From Flectonema sp. DT1601 (taxonomy: Eukaryota > Euglenozoa > Diplonemea > Diplonemida > Diplonemidae), in NCBI GenBank assembly GCA_964019425.1, contig OZ025781.1, forward strand, positions 124,001 to 188,000: 64,000 nt of DNA, read 5' to 3'. Below the pieces are notes generated by a model, which saw only the letters and a program-made list of their open reading frames with translations, did no database searches and had not been told where the DNA came from. This document shows, piece after piece, positions 40,561 to 51,539 of the stretch. Both the position numbers and the translations under genes were made by a program. The number at the start of each line of letters is the position of its first letter. Positions within the stretch are counted from its first letter, which is position 1.

Positions 40561-42150
40561 TTTATTTGAAGAACTGTTTAATAAAATACAGTAACAGTTC
40601 ACAACATTCACAGATGTGTATTAATTACTTCAGACATCCATCCAAATCGTACGAATATCTGTGTTGATGTTCTGGAAAAGGAAAGTATCAATCAATTTAG
40701 TGACTAACATTAAAAAACCAACACAGCCCAGCAGGTAGCTGTCGGGATAACGGAGTTAGTTGTTCAACGCCTGGGCTCCCTGTTGAGGGAAGTCATCCGG
40801 CAATCGAGTTGTTTACTTGCATCCTTTACGGTATGAAGTCGCTTGAACGATATAAAAAATATTTATAAAAAAAAGAATCCAGCAATGTTTTATTCACTTT
40901 CCCCCCCACTCGTAGTATTTATAAGACTACCAAGTGTACGATGGGCAATGAGCTGAAAGTGTCCAATCCCAGGAGACGGTTCAAAAAGTTCTCAAAGAAG
41001 TTTAGTTTTGTTTTCCTGCTTGTGATGTCATTCTCAGATATCCATTTCATTTCCGTTGACAGCACCTTTTATAATTCACAAGAGAGGAGCAAAAGAAAGA
41101 AAGCAAGAAACACGAAAGTCGCAGCTTTTCAATTTTCTTTTTCCCCCTCTGCCCTCAGTTTCTTATAAAAAACAGACTCAGAAGATATCGGAGAAGACGA
41201 CAAGCTTTGACCTTCTTCAGGTACCCAAAAAATAGAAGGGATTTTGTTTTCTCCGTATCGTTTTTTCTTCTTCCTATTTTTGTTTTTTTTTTCCTTTCGA
41301 GGTGCAAGTTACTTCATCCGACGACAACTTGTATGATAGTGAACGTGTTCAATCCCAGGCGACGGTTCAAAAGGTATTCACGGCAATTCAGTACTGGTTC
41401 CCTGCTTGTGATGTCATTCTCAGACATCTATTTCTTTTCTGTTGACAGTTCCCTTAAGAGAGGAGCAAAAGAAAGAAAGCAAAAAAGGTTTCAGAAAAAC
41501 ACGAAAGTCGCAGCTTTTCAAAAAAAGAAAAAGAAAATTCCCTCTCCCCTCAGTTTGTTATAAAAAACAGACTCAGAAAATATCGGAGAAGACGACAAGC
41601 TTTGACCTTCTTCAGGTACCTAAAAAAGAAAAGGATTTTGTTTTCTCCGTATCTTTTTTCTTCTTCCTCCTTTTTTTGTTCTTTTTTTTCCTTTCGAGGT
41701 GCAAGTTACTTCATCTGACGACTACTTGTACCATGGGCAATGAGCTGAACGTGTTCAATCCCAGGCGACGGTTCAAAAGGTATTCACGGAAATTCAGTAC
41801 TGGTTCCCTGCTTGTGATGTCATTCTCAGACATCTATTTCTTTTCTGTTGACAGTTCCCTTAAGAGAGGAGCAAAAGAAAGAAAGCAAAAAAGGTTTCAG
41901 AAAAACACGAAAATGAAAACAACAACTGTTGTACGGTTCCCAAAGTTGCCGATAGCAGCAGTTTTTCATGTCTTTTTCCCCTCCTCTGCCCTCAATTATT
42001 TTTGTTTTGTGTTCCACTAACTACTGACTACTATGCTGGCAAGTGCCAAGCTAATGAAATTATAGCAATAAAGGACAGACAGAGAGTAACCTCCCATCTA
42101 ACCGTTGTTCTATACGCAAGTTAATGGTCTAGAATAGTAGAGAAACTAAA
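40561..42150. repeat. 5' module of copy C with three tandem MGNEL units
   Basis: It contains the A-type leader, an acceptor near 40672, the stem-loop, and three tandem units of about 396 bases with plus-strand frames at 40941, about 41335 and 41733. Each is preceded on the plus strand by a pyrimidine-rich tract and AG. The outer end (42045-42150) matches 27420-27520 and 54960-55060. Confidence 0.7.
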
Positions 42151-42399
42151 ATGCGCGTCATCTCCCGGATTACTACTTCTTATTTTAAATGAATATGCTA
42201 CCACACTGTTAGCAACATTATCTGTTGTTTGTGAGGACACAACTTCCGACAAGTTTTGAGACTTCGGGTGATTACTAAGATGTGGAATAGACAGGAATTG
42301 GTGTTTCTGTTATCTGTTGTAGGCTGTGTAATTACAGCTGTGGGAATAGTATTTTTAGCATAATAAAGTTTGTTGAGTTTTTTTTTTTTTTTTTTTTTT

Positions 42400-43080
42400 G
42401 AGAGTTAACAAGAATGTGCATTGCTGTTCTCTCTTTGAAATCTTAATACAGCCGCACTGAGAAAGATTCACAAGAGAACAGTTAGAATATGAGTTTTGTT
42501 ATATTAGTCAGTATTAGCTATATTAGAGGAGAGTTATCACAAATAAATAAATAATCAAAATAAAATAAATAATTCATTAGGACTACACTCCTTACCCATC
42601 CCTCTTCAGCGAAAGAGAGCAAGGAGGACACTGCGGTATCAGACCTGTCCTACTCATCGTGTTTGCCCTTCTCAGCAAATGGACTGAATATGGAGTTTGT
42701 TATATTACTTTGTTAGTAACAAAAAGACGTGTCGAATGATCTGAAGAGAGGGAGGATGGGAATCATTCATGTTATTGTATTCTTCCTACTGCGGTACTAG
42801 ATAAGATTGATAAGGAAGTCCAATACACCGCATACTCTGCATCGCCAGCAAACTAAAGAGAGCATCGGGTTAACTCTCCAGAGCCACGAGGACAACAGCA
42901 ACGTAATTAGACCTCATCTTATTAGGATGGTTTTATTATAGCTTCGGCTGACGGGGCATAATGAACACAGTATGCCTATTGTCAGCTTTCCACCTTGTCC
43001 GACTGTTGTCAGAAAATGATATGAGGATAACTATAGAGGGGAAAAAAAAAAAGAAAAAAAAGAAGAAAAAAAAAAACTAA
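42400..43080. repeat. Array spacer block, partner of 33050-33720
   Basis: It is nearly identical to the spacer between copies A and B apart from small indels, and shows no gene. Confidence 0.6.
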
Positions 43081-43134
43081 CTGCGGTGTCCAACAGAATA
43101 TAAAAAAACACAATAACAACTGGTTACTAAATAA

Positions 43135-43350
43135 GGAATAATTTCCAACTTTAATAATAAATAACAACGAAATTCAAAAGAGGTACAGCAGGTACAGCAT
43201 CTACAACGGTTGCCTTAGAAGTCAGTCTTTTTTTCAAACGACTAAACATAAGAAACGCTGATACTTGTTCGATGCGGGAAAGCTGAATTTTATTTTCATT
43301 TTCCGCATCACAACTGAAAGCTACCGTTCCCCACCTCCACAAATATAATA
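43135..43350. repeat. Interspersed repeat of the CTGATA family (copy 4)
   Basis: It is nearly base-for-base the same as copy 2 at 33785 and lies at the same place in the duplicated spacer. Confidence 0.6.
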
Positions 43351-43607
43351 TTCGGAAGTAGATTACTTTTAATAAACTAATTCAAAATTACTTTTTTTCC
43401 GGGAACGGGAGAACAATTAAAGAAAAACAGGAAAATTTAAAATGATTAAGCTCAAAGCAAGGAACAACTAGAAACAGATATATCTACAACAAGTCATAAT
43501 AAAACAATAATTGTTTCACATGAGATAGATAGAGAGAGAAGAAAAAAGAGGGGTAGAGAGAATAATAAATTCAAGAAAATAAACACAAAAAGATTAAGCA
43601 ATAAATA

Positions 43608-44427
43608 TTAGACAGTTCTGCCGGGATGATCTTCAAGTTCAACGTCTTTCTGTTCTTCTTCAGATGATGATTTCCTACAACAACACATGTAAACAATAAC
43701 AATAACAACTATTACGAATACGACAGAAAATATCGAAATCAGAAGTGTATTGCGAAGCTTCACATCGCTGTCATCACTGCTTTTCGCAGGTGCCGTAGAG
43801 ACACCTGTCGCAGTACTTGTAGCTGTGGTCGCACTTGGTGAAAACACAACGGTACCTGGCACCTTGTAAGTACCAGCCTCAAATTCCACCCAATTAGTTG
43901 AAGCAGTCGAACTGAGTGCAGCAGTTTGCTGAAGTATCTGCAACTCTGTTGCAGCTGAGAATGGAGGCCAGAAAGGCAACACATGATCAGCATAAACAGG
44001 AAGAAATTCATCCGAAAGAGACGTGCTTGAATCAGTGTAGAAAGCAGCTAAACTGAATGTCAGCGCGGCGTTAGTTCTCGTGATTGGAGTCAGTGGTTTG
44101 TTTACGTTGTTGTTGGCAGCGGTAGCGACCCAAGATTTCCATTCCAAAAATGGTCCATTTGTAGCAGAACTTACTCTGTGCCTTTCTCCAGAAACACCAC
44201 CAGCAGAGACAATTGTTACGGCCTTGGCCTTCCTAAGGAGCTTCACAGTATGAGAACAAGAACTTCCACATCCTCCGAGTGATATAACTTTGATGGTTGC
44301 GAATCCCTTCGTAGGTTGATTGAGTTGTTCATTCGCTGCAAAGGTACACTGAGCATATCTCGCTTCGTTTCTCACTTCAATCAGTGAGTCGGAGAGAGAA
44401 ACAATCTTAGGAAGCACGTACACTTCA
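43608..44427 (-). pseudogene. S41 peptidase array copy D, 3' fragment
   Basis: Only the last 270 or so residues remain, from YVLPKIVSLSDSL through SLGGCGSSCSH, the stalk, the membrane helix and an unusual tail SSSEEEQKDVELEDHPGRTV. Coding sequence stops abruptly at 44427, where a T run and a retroposon 3' end follow. The signal peptide, His-bearing domain, PDZ-like domain and RGNGGG motif are all missing, and no trace of them lies before copy E. Not expected to be functional. Confidence 0.8.
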
Positions 44428-44600
44428 ATACAATCTTTTTTTTTTTTTTTTTTTTTTTAGCAAAATACAAACTGATGACTACGAGGGGTCTGGGTAGCCC
44501 GCATCAGTAAGGACCCAATAGCGAAGATTGTAGGTTCATAGTATTGGCTGGAAGTGATCGACTTCCAGCCTCCACCTTGCCCAGAGGCTAACAGGTTGTA
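44428..44600 (-). mobile_element. Retroposon 3' end inserted at the broken edge of copy D
   Basis: A run of about 22 T on the plus strand (3' poly(A) on the minus strand) directly abuts the truncated S41 coding sequence. It is followed by the same GCAAAATACAAACTGATGAC family seen at 37385 and 50125. A perfect 10-base-pair hairpin, GGCTGGAAGT/ACTTCCAGCC with loop GATCG, lies at 44546-44570. Confidence 0.65.
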
Positions 44601-44939
44601 AACAACTAAAAAAAATAAAAGATAAATGATCTGGGAGTGGGGGGAAGGTGAAAAAAATAAAAAATCTTCTTTCTTTCATCTTTCTTTATAATACGACCAT
44701 ATGTGCCATATGCCCACACTCCACGAAAGAAAATAGAAAACCCCGTAACAGTACCGAGGATCGTTCACCCCCAGTTGTCCAAAGCATTACAATTGTACTG
44801 CGGGCTTACCGAAAAGCTTTAGAAAAGTACCACAAAAAAATTGGGCAGCACATAGCCATATCGCTCAGCAAGAAATGAAAATCAAAAGGATCAGGTAAGA
44901 TGACAGTCAGTTTAAGGTCATAACTGCGCCGGACAAATG

Positions 44940-45290
44940 CCGGACTTTCATTGGGAGGAAAGAGAAGGGAGTAATAACTAAAAATGAAAAAAAAAAAATA
45001 CTAAAATTAAAATATCTTTTAGATTCCTTTATCTAAAACCATTTCATTCATGAAATAATCACATATGTGTAATAAAGCCATTCACCTCCCAAAGTATTAA
45101 TACCGTAGTAAAGAGCCTATAAAATAAGAACCACACAAATAACTATAACAATCTGTAAGGAACAGAATCAAAAGGAATCTTAAATGAGACCACGCAGTCT
45201 TAACTGCTCCGGACCTCGACCTCGACCGGAAATGGGAATTAAAAAAAAAAAAAAAATGAAATCAGTACCAATTTTAGGCACTATCTACTA
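44940..45290. repeat. Interspersed repeat also at 50725 and 63670 (copy 1)
   Basis: It shares GGAGGAAAGAGAAGGGAGTA, TCATGAAATAATCACATATG and CTTAACTGCTCCGGACCTCG with the window's right end (63670-64000). No coding capacity is seen. Confidence 0.6.
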
Positions 45291-45419
45291 GAATGGTAAA
45301 AGGTAAAAAAAAAACTATATATTTCGTAGTTGTTAATCAAAAGAAAAAAAAAAGGTACATTTAAAAAACACACAACAGGGCAATTTATTATGTTTTCATC
45401 AACGAGAAGGAAAAACTTT

Positions 45420-45960
45420 GTTAGCTATTTAATCCAAACGTTGCTGTATATAATGAGTACTAATACAAGAAGACCCAATCTGTAACCGTCTCAAATGACT
45501 GTTTGGACTGTTGAAGTAGCCTCAACTGAAGGGAAGCTTCAACTTTATATAGAAAATTAAAGAACAACAAATTCTAGCCTTCCATCCTTGACCAAGCTTA
45601 ACAACCTATTTAAATAAAGAACAAAGTGAACCGAAATTTGAAAAATAAAATAAATACATAAATAAGATAAAAGTCAATACTGACAGAACACACGAAGAGC
45701 GTTGACGATTAACTCTTGTTCGGTAACAGCCTCGTCTTCTTTTGCTTTGAACCATGCAGACTCGATCCGAGTATAATTAGAAGACATGACTTCTTCTATA
45801 CACTTTGAATCAAGGGAATGAACGGTTAAATATTCAAAAAGTCGTTGTCGAGGGAGGCTCCTGAAGTCTTTCAAGAGCGTTACCAGAGTCAATTGACTAT
45901 ATATCACTAAGTATGTTGTGTTGATATTGATTGAAGTCATCATACACGTGAGAACTTCTC
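45420..45960 (-). mobile_element. LINE 3'-end fragment (copy 1)
   Basis: An 89-codon frame (45674-45943) contains LVTLLKDFRSL, PRQRLFEYLTVHSLDSKC and RIESAWFKAKED, a diverged match to the C-terminal part of the LINE protein encoded at 62163-62903. The following 250 bases match that element's 3' UTR (ACCCAATC...TTGAAGTAGC). It is 5'-truncated with a deletion relative to the longer copy. Confidence 0.6.
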
Positions 45961-46588
45961 AATTAGGTTAACAGAGCTTGTTGCATGTTCTGTAACACAT
46001 CTGTAACCGAGAATCAAGAAAGCATCATTCCCACACGAAATGATAAATACCTTCCTTATCTTAACAGACAAACACGGTTAAGTCACCAACGTATAACAGC
46101 TTCAGATTGGTATTTGTGATAGTTTCCGGCAATGAGTATACACATACTCAAAACAAGAGTGTCACACGGCTAGAAAGGAAGTTACCAATCCACTTGACAT
46201 ATGGGACATATGGGATGAGTATTGAGAGCCTGCTCATTCGAATATGTTGGTCCGCATTACTAAAAGCTCGTGAGATGTCGAAGAATATCACAGTTACATA
46301 TAATAATGCACACTATCACTATCTCGACACACAATAAAGAGACATTAAAGTACGCGACTCGAAACAAACTTTTATTCGAACCTCGCAGCGAACATGCAAA
46401 AACGGGAAAGAAAAAGAATGATCGGAAAAGATGAAACTGCTTTAGCATTTTGAGTATAGTGACGACGACGGGGAAGGAACTCATTCTCCGATCTGCAGAG
46501 GTAACTTGATACTAATATTAAATGGAAAGCAACTTGAAGCTGGCTAAAACGAGAATAGGGTTCAGCGATCTGCAGGGAGGGAAAGCAT
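45961..46588. other. Spacer upstream of the LINE fragment and downstream of copy E
   Basis: No gene is supported. The sequence is not seen elsewhere in the window apart from short motifs. Confidence 0.4.
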
Positions 46589-49078
46589 TTATAGTTTTCC
46601 ATGCTGCGGTACTAACGAAGCTTTACTGGCAACAAAAAAAGTAGGGTGAGTGCGTTCCCTCAGTTCTTCATCTTTTTGTTTCTCCTCTGCTGATTTCCTA
46701 CAACAACACATGTAAACAATAACAATAACAACTATTACGAATACGCCAGAACATATCGAAATCAGAAGTAGATTGCGAAGCTTCACATCGCTGTCATCAC
46801 TACTTTCAGAAGTAGCTGACGCCACAATGGAACCTGGCACCTTGTAAGTTCCAGCCTCAAATTCCACCCAATTAGTTGAAGCAGTCGAACTGAGTGCAGC
46901 AGTTTGCTGAAGTATCTGCAACTCTGTTGCAGCTGAGAATGGAGGCCAGAAAGGCAACACATGATCAGCATAAACAGGAAGAAATTCATCCGAAAGAGAC
47001 GTGCTTGAATCAGTGTAGAAAGCAGCTAAACTGAATGTCAGCGCGGCGTTAGTTCTCGTGATTGGAGTCAGTGGTTTGTTTACGTTGTTGTTGGCAGCGG
47101 TAGCAACCCAAGATTTCCACTCGAAAAATGGTCCATTTGTAGCAGAACTTACTCTGTGCTTTTCTCCAGAAACACCACCAGCAGAGACAATTGTTACGGC
47201 CTTGGCCTTCCTAAGGAGCTTCACAGTATGAGAACAAGAACTACCACATCCTCCGAGTGATATAACTTTGATGGTTGCGAATCCCTTCGTAGGTTTATTG
47301 AGTTGTTCATTCGCTGCAAAGTTACACTGAGCATACGTCGCAGTGTTTTTCGCTTCAAGCAGCGAGTCGAAGAGAGGAACAATCTTTGGAACCACAAACA
47401 CTTCAGGTGATCCAGCAGCCCTGCTCTTCTTCGGAGCGTTGTTAAAGAGATCATTTAATTTAGTTTTTGCTTTCTCCATGTTTGTACTGGCCAAAGGTTC
47501 GTTGTATAAGCTTTCCCCGGTAGAAATACGTAACGCGTTGTAGTCTTCACCACCAACTGCAACAGATTGTATCAAACTGATGTATCCCTTAGTGAAGTCA
47601 GTGAGGTGGTATTCAGAAGCACCCTTAGTGGAAGCAGCACTTGCAGGTGAGATACGAAATTCACTTTTTGTTTTTGAGGCTTCTCTGAGTCCTGCAGGGT
47701 ATTGGAGCTTCGGTGTCAAGTACTCAATCGCTGTAGAGTACAAGATAAGAAATCCTCCACCGTTACCACGGACGTCCAGGATCAATTCTGTGATTCTCGG
47801 GGAAAACGCAATCCCATAATCACTGCAAGCCTCAATAACTTTTAAAAACCTAAGTAAGACTTTTGCCTCATCACAACCCTGTAAGTTGGTAGTCTTAGGG
47901 GAAAAGGTTCCGATGTACAAGTACATTACTGGATTTGCGTTGGTTTCGAAAGAGCTGCACACAATATTCGGTTCATTGGTATTTTGTGGATATTGAGCAA
48001 CTATCTTACCCTGATTCCAGAGATCTGAAGGAGCAAGCTGCTGAACTGATCTTTTGGACACGCGCTCCTGTTCCTTCTTTGCAGATGCAGCCTTGTCAGC
48101 CTTGTCAGCGTTGTGAAGATCTCTCGCAATGTCTGAAAGTGGATTAGGAGGAAGGTTAGGTCCGGAGTTCACTTCAGGACTTTTATGAATACCTGCCCTC
48201 TGATCAGCGATAGGAGGAATTGGTTTATATGCCTCTCTGTTCTGCCTGATGTGAGTAATGTCGTTAGGGGTCACTGGTGCTTCCTGTACCTGGGCACCTC
48301 TCGCAGTCGCTGCTAGACGGTTACCAGCAACTATGACAGCGGTTGTTAACTGTCGGTCATCCCTTCCAGCGTAGATTGGAAGGGTGTGAGACGTACCAGC
48401 AACAGTTATTTGCATTGTGGTGGCCTGGTATCCAGATGTAGTTGAAGATATACCTGCAGCGGCTGGGTTCGTTAGATATTCATTAAGGTCTGCGCCATTA
48501 GACTTCGAAGTGCCGTTGTCACCAAGCAACTTTGCTAAAGAGGCCACTGCTGGCTGTCCGTTGATTGCAGTTACAATGTCGCCAACTCGAATACTGCTCC
48601 ACGTCTGTCCCTGAGAATAGGCAGTGAAAAGGGCAAGGTGTCCACTGATGAAAATAACTTGCTGTCCATTATCCATTCTTGATCCGAATACAAAAGGAAT
48701 AGATAACTCAGCAAAGTACCCCGATGGCAGAGTGTAAGAAGTATGCCCGTCTTGTAACTTTAAGAAGAGTTGAGCCATTGAAGCTTGAAATTGGAAATCA
48801 CTATTCCACTGTTGAGTAGAGAACTGTTGAAGAGAACCCTTCAAGTTAACCTTTCCAATCACAGATGGGTCTGTTGATAGAGCGATGTCAGTTCCATGGT
48901 AAAACTCAACCATCTCAAGCGCTGCTTTTGTCGCTTCCGTCACAGTTGCTTGATCCACCGGAACAGTGTTGTAACAGTCAAAGATTTCGCTAGCTCTGTA
49001 GTAGTAAAAGTTATCTATCAGCCGCCCCTGCAAATTACATTGCGACACCGCCAGCAGGTTTATCATTGAGAGTAACAT
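46589..49078 (-). CDS. S41 (CPAF-like) peptidase, type I membrane protein, array copy E (short stalk, long tail)
   Basis: This intact copy has 829 residues from MLLSMINLLAVSQC. It has LQDGHTSYTLP, LILDVRGNGGG and SLGGCGSSCSH as in the other copies. Two differences stand out. The Thr/Ala stalk before the membrane helix is reduced to VASATSESSDDSD, and the cytosolic tail is longer, ending FVASKASLVPQHGKL, a form shared only with copy F. The frame extends 47 codons upstream of the chosen start, but a splice acceptor (AG at 49182-49181) lies inside that extension. Confidence 0.85.
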   Translation of the reverse strand: MLLSMINLLAVSQCNLQGRLIDNFYYYRASEIFDCYNTVPVDQATVTEATKAALEMVEFYHGTDIALSTDPSVIGKVNLKGSLQQFSTQQWNSDFQFQASMAQLFLKLQDGHTSYTLPSGYFAELSIPFVFGSRMDNGQQVIFISGHLALFTAYSQGQTWSSIRVGDIVTAINGQPAVASLAKLLGDNGTSKSNGADLNEYLTNPAAAGISSTTSGYQATTMQITVAGTSHTLPIYAGRDDRQLTTAVIVAGNRLAATARGAQVQEAPVTPNDITHIRQNREAYKPIPPIADQRAGIHKSPEVNSGPNLPPNPLSDIARDLHNADKADKAASAKKEQERVSKRSVQQLAPSDLWNQGKIVAQYPQNTNEPNIVCSSFETNANPVMYLYIGTFSPKTTNLQGCDEAKVLLRFLKVIEACSDYGIAFSPRITELILDVRGNGGGFLILYSTAIEYLTPKLQYPAGLREASKTKSEFRISPASAASTKGASEYHLTDFTKGYISLIQSVAVGGEDYNALRISTGESLYNEPLASTNMEKAKTKLNDLFNNAPKKSRAAGSPEVFVVPKIVPLFDSLLEAKNTATYAQCNFAANEQLNKPTKGFATIKVISLGGCGSSCSHTVKLLRKAKAVTIVSAGGVSGEKHRVSSATNGPFFEWKSWVATAANNNVNKPLTPITRTNAALTFSLAAFYTDSSTSLSDEFLPVYADHVLPFWPPFSAATELQILQQTAALSSTASTNWVEFEAGTYKVPGSIVASATSESSDDSDVKLRNLLLISICSGVFVIVVIVIVYMCCCRKSAEEKQKDEELRERTHPTFFVASKASLVPQHGKL

Positions 49079-49570
49079 TTTATTTAGAAAACTGATGATG
49101 AGAAGTTGTGGATTCATCGTATTGACTGGATGGGTAACTATTTGTGGTATCGACTTAGTACGAATATCTGTGTTGATGTCCTGGAAAAGAAAAGTATCAA
49201 TCAATTTAGTGACTAACATTAAAAAACCAACACAGCCCAGCAGGTAGCTGTCGGGATAACGGAGTTAGTTGTTCAACGCCTGGGCTCCCTGTTGAGGGAA
49301 GTCATCCGACGATAGAGTTGTTTACTTGCATCCCATTGTTATCGAAACAAACGAAATTTATCTTTACGGTGTGAAGTCGCTTGAACAATATAAAAAGTTT
49401 TTATAAAAAAAGAATCCAGCAATGTTTTATTTACTTTCCCCCCCACTCGTAGTATTTATAAGACTACCAAGTGTACGATGGGCAATGAGCTGAAAGTGTC
49501 CAATCCCAGACGACGGTTCAAGAAGTTCTCACAGAGGTTTAGTTTGTTTTCCTGCTTGTGACACGAAGAC
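49079..49570. repeat. 5' module of copy E (one truncated MGNEL unit)
   Basis: It has the B/E/F-type leader, an acceptor ending at 49181, the AGCCCAG/CTGGGCT stem at 49234-49286 and one MGNEL start at 49478, cut off after about 27 codons by a junction to AAGACGACAAGCTTTGACCT. Confidence 0.65.
49181..49200 (-). promoter_or_regulatory. Putative splice acceptor in the S41 leader
   Basis: The minus strand reads GATACTTTTCTTTTCCAG, 103 bases before the ATG at 49078. The same tract stands at the same place upstream of copies A, B, C and F and the ubiquitin-like gene (copy C has CCAG changed to CAGA-type spacing by one substitution). Confidence 0.55.
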
Positions 49571-49609
49571 GACAAGCTTTGACCTTCTTCAGGTACCCAA
49601 AAAATAATT

Positions 49610-49880
49610 CATTTCTGTAGTTTCTTATATTAATCAGTATTAGCTATATTAGCGAGGAGAGGACTACACTCCTTACCCATCCCTCTTCAGCGAAAGAGAG
49701 CAAGGAGGACACTGCGGTATCAGACCTGTCCTACTCATCGTGTTTGCCCTTCTCAGCAAATGGACTGAATATGAGTTTGTTATATTACTTTGTTAGTAAC
49801 AAAAAGACGTGTCGAATGATCTGAAGAGAGGGAGGATGGGAATCATATATGTTATTGTATTATTCCTGCTGCGGTACTAA
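49610..49880. repeat. Partial array spacer block
   Basis: It matches 33230-33450 and 42570-42800 (CTCCTTACCCATCCCTCTTC, then CTACTCATCGTGTTTGCCCT), giving a third, shorter copy of that spacer. Confidence 0.55.
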
Positions 49881-49979
49881 CTGCGTTGTCCGTCAGAATA
49901 TAAAAAAAACGATCAACAACTTGTTACTAAAAAAAGGATTTCCAGTAACTTTAATAAAAATTAAAAAATAATAAATTCA

Positions 49980-50110
49980 ACGAATCACAAAAGAGGTACA
50001 ATATCCATACAACAGTTGCCAAACAAATCAAAATTTTCAAACGACTAAACATAAGAAACGCTGATACCTGTTCGAAGATATCAGGGGAGGGGGTGACTCT
50101 GATGGCAACA
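49980..50110. repeat. Interspersed repeat of the CTGATA family (copy 5)
   Basis: It carries the AAACATAAGAAACGCTGATA and GATATCAGGGGAGGGG blocks with the stem intact, ending where the next retroposon begins. Confidence 0.55.
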
Positions 50111-50290
50111 TTTTTTTTTTAAAGCAAAATAAACTGATGACTACGAGGGGTCTGGGTAGCCCGCATCAGTAAGGACCCAATCGCGAAGATTGTAGTTTCA
50201 TAGTATCGGCTGGAAGTGATCGACTTGCAGCCTCCACCTTGCCCAGAGGCTACCAGAGGCTAACAGGTTGTAAACAACTAAAGAAAAAAA
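50111..50290 (-). mobile_element. Retroposon 3' end, third copy of the 37360/44428 family
   Basis: It starts with a short T run and AAAGCAAAATAAACTGATGA, then carries the common block and the GGCTGGAAGT/ACTTGCAGCC hairpin with one mismatch. It is inserted into the preceding repeat. Confidence 0.55.
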
Positions 50291-50689
50291 AAAAAAAAGT
50301 GTTCCGGGAGTGTGGGAATTTTGATAGTTTAGTTTAGTTAGCAAAATACAAACTTGATACGATACGAAAGTGGGGGAAGGTGAAAAAAAATAAAAAATCT
50401 TTTTTTATTCCATATGCAGCGTCTTTTATTTATAATACGACTATATGCCCCACATACCACGAAAGAAAATAGAAAACCCCGGAACAGTACCGAGGATCGT
50501 TCACCCCCAGTTGTCCAAAGCATTATAATTGAACTGTGGGCTTACCGAAAAGCTTTTTAGAAAAGTACCACAAAAAATTGGGCAGCACATAGCCATATCA
50601 CTCAGCAAGAAATGAAAAGCAAAAGAATCAAGTAAGATGAAAGTCAGTTTAAGGTCATAACTGCGACGGACAAATGAATTGAACGAAAC

Positions 50690-50900
50690 ATGCAGATCGA
50701 AAACCCGCAGATTTGTATTTTCTTTTAAACTATTAAGGAACAGAATCAAAAGGAATCTTAAATGAGACCACGCAGTCTTAACTGCTCCGGACCTCGAACG
50801 GAAATGGGAATTAAAAAAAAAAAAAAAAAAAATGAAAACAATAAAATCAGTACCAACTTTAGGTACTATCTTAAAAAGGCAAAAAATATATTTCGTAGTT
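50690..50900. repeat. Interspersed repeat (copy 2 of the 44940 family, partial)
   Basis: It shares AGGAACAGAATCAAAAGGAA and CTTAACTGCTCCGGACCTCG with 45160-45230 and 63890-63960. Confidence 0.5.
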
Positions 50901-51029
50901 GTTAATCAAAGAATAAAAAGGTACATTTAAAAAAAAAAAATAAATAAATAAAAAACGTAGAGAATTATCTTCAGCTGAAGGAGATGCAATTTAATTAAAA
51001 AAAAAGAAAAAATACGATAAAAAAACAAG

Positions 51030-51310
51030 TAAGTTAATAAATGAATAGCTGCCCGAAATGACGATTAATTCTTGTTTGGTAACAGTCACGTCATCTTTTG
51101 ATTTGAACTATTCAGACCCGGTATCAGAGTTCAGCAAACAATACAACTCCAGACCTTATCAGCCGCATTGCTAACATCACACATCTGACTTCTTTTATAC
51201 ACTTTGAACTTAGTAAGAGTAAATGCAGTGGAATGAAACATTAAATACTTCGAAAGTCGTTATCGAGGCTCCTGAAAGAATACATCTGCAACCGACAATC
51301 AAGAAGGCAG
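51030..51310 (-). mobile_element. LINE 3'-end fragment (copy 2, decayed)
   Basis: Stretches such as GACGATTAATTCTTGTTTGG and TTTGATTTGAACTATTCAGA correspond to the coding 3' end of the LINE fragment at 45674-45790. It is rearranged and no open frame remains. Confidence 0.45.
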
Positions 51311-51539
51311 TATTCTTACAAAGTCATCTCGTCATCCTTAGTTGAAGTGAGCGAAGCGTATTGTCAAGAGTTTTGTTTGATGTAAGGTGCATAAGATTCG
51401 ATACCATAATAAACCATTAAGAGGATTAGCTCATAAAATAGTTTGGCGGTGAACTCTCGTTGTGACTAAAAAGACGAAACAAAAAATAAAAGAAAAAGTA
51501 CTGTTGAGGACGTTCCCCAATCTGCAGGGAGGGAAGCAT

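Noticed and set aside
44648-44878. 76-codon plus-strand frame
   Set aside because: It lies in repeat sequence that recurs around 50400-50620 with indels that break the frame.
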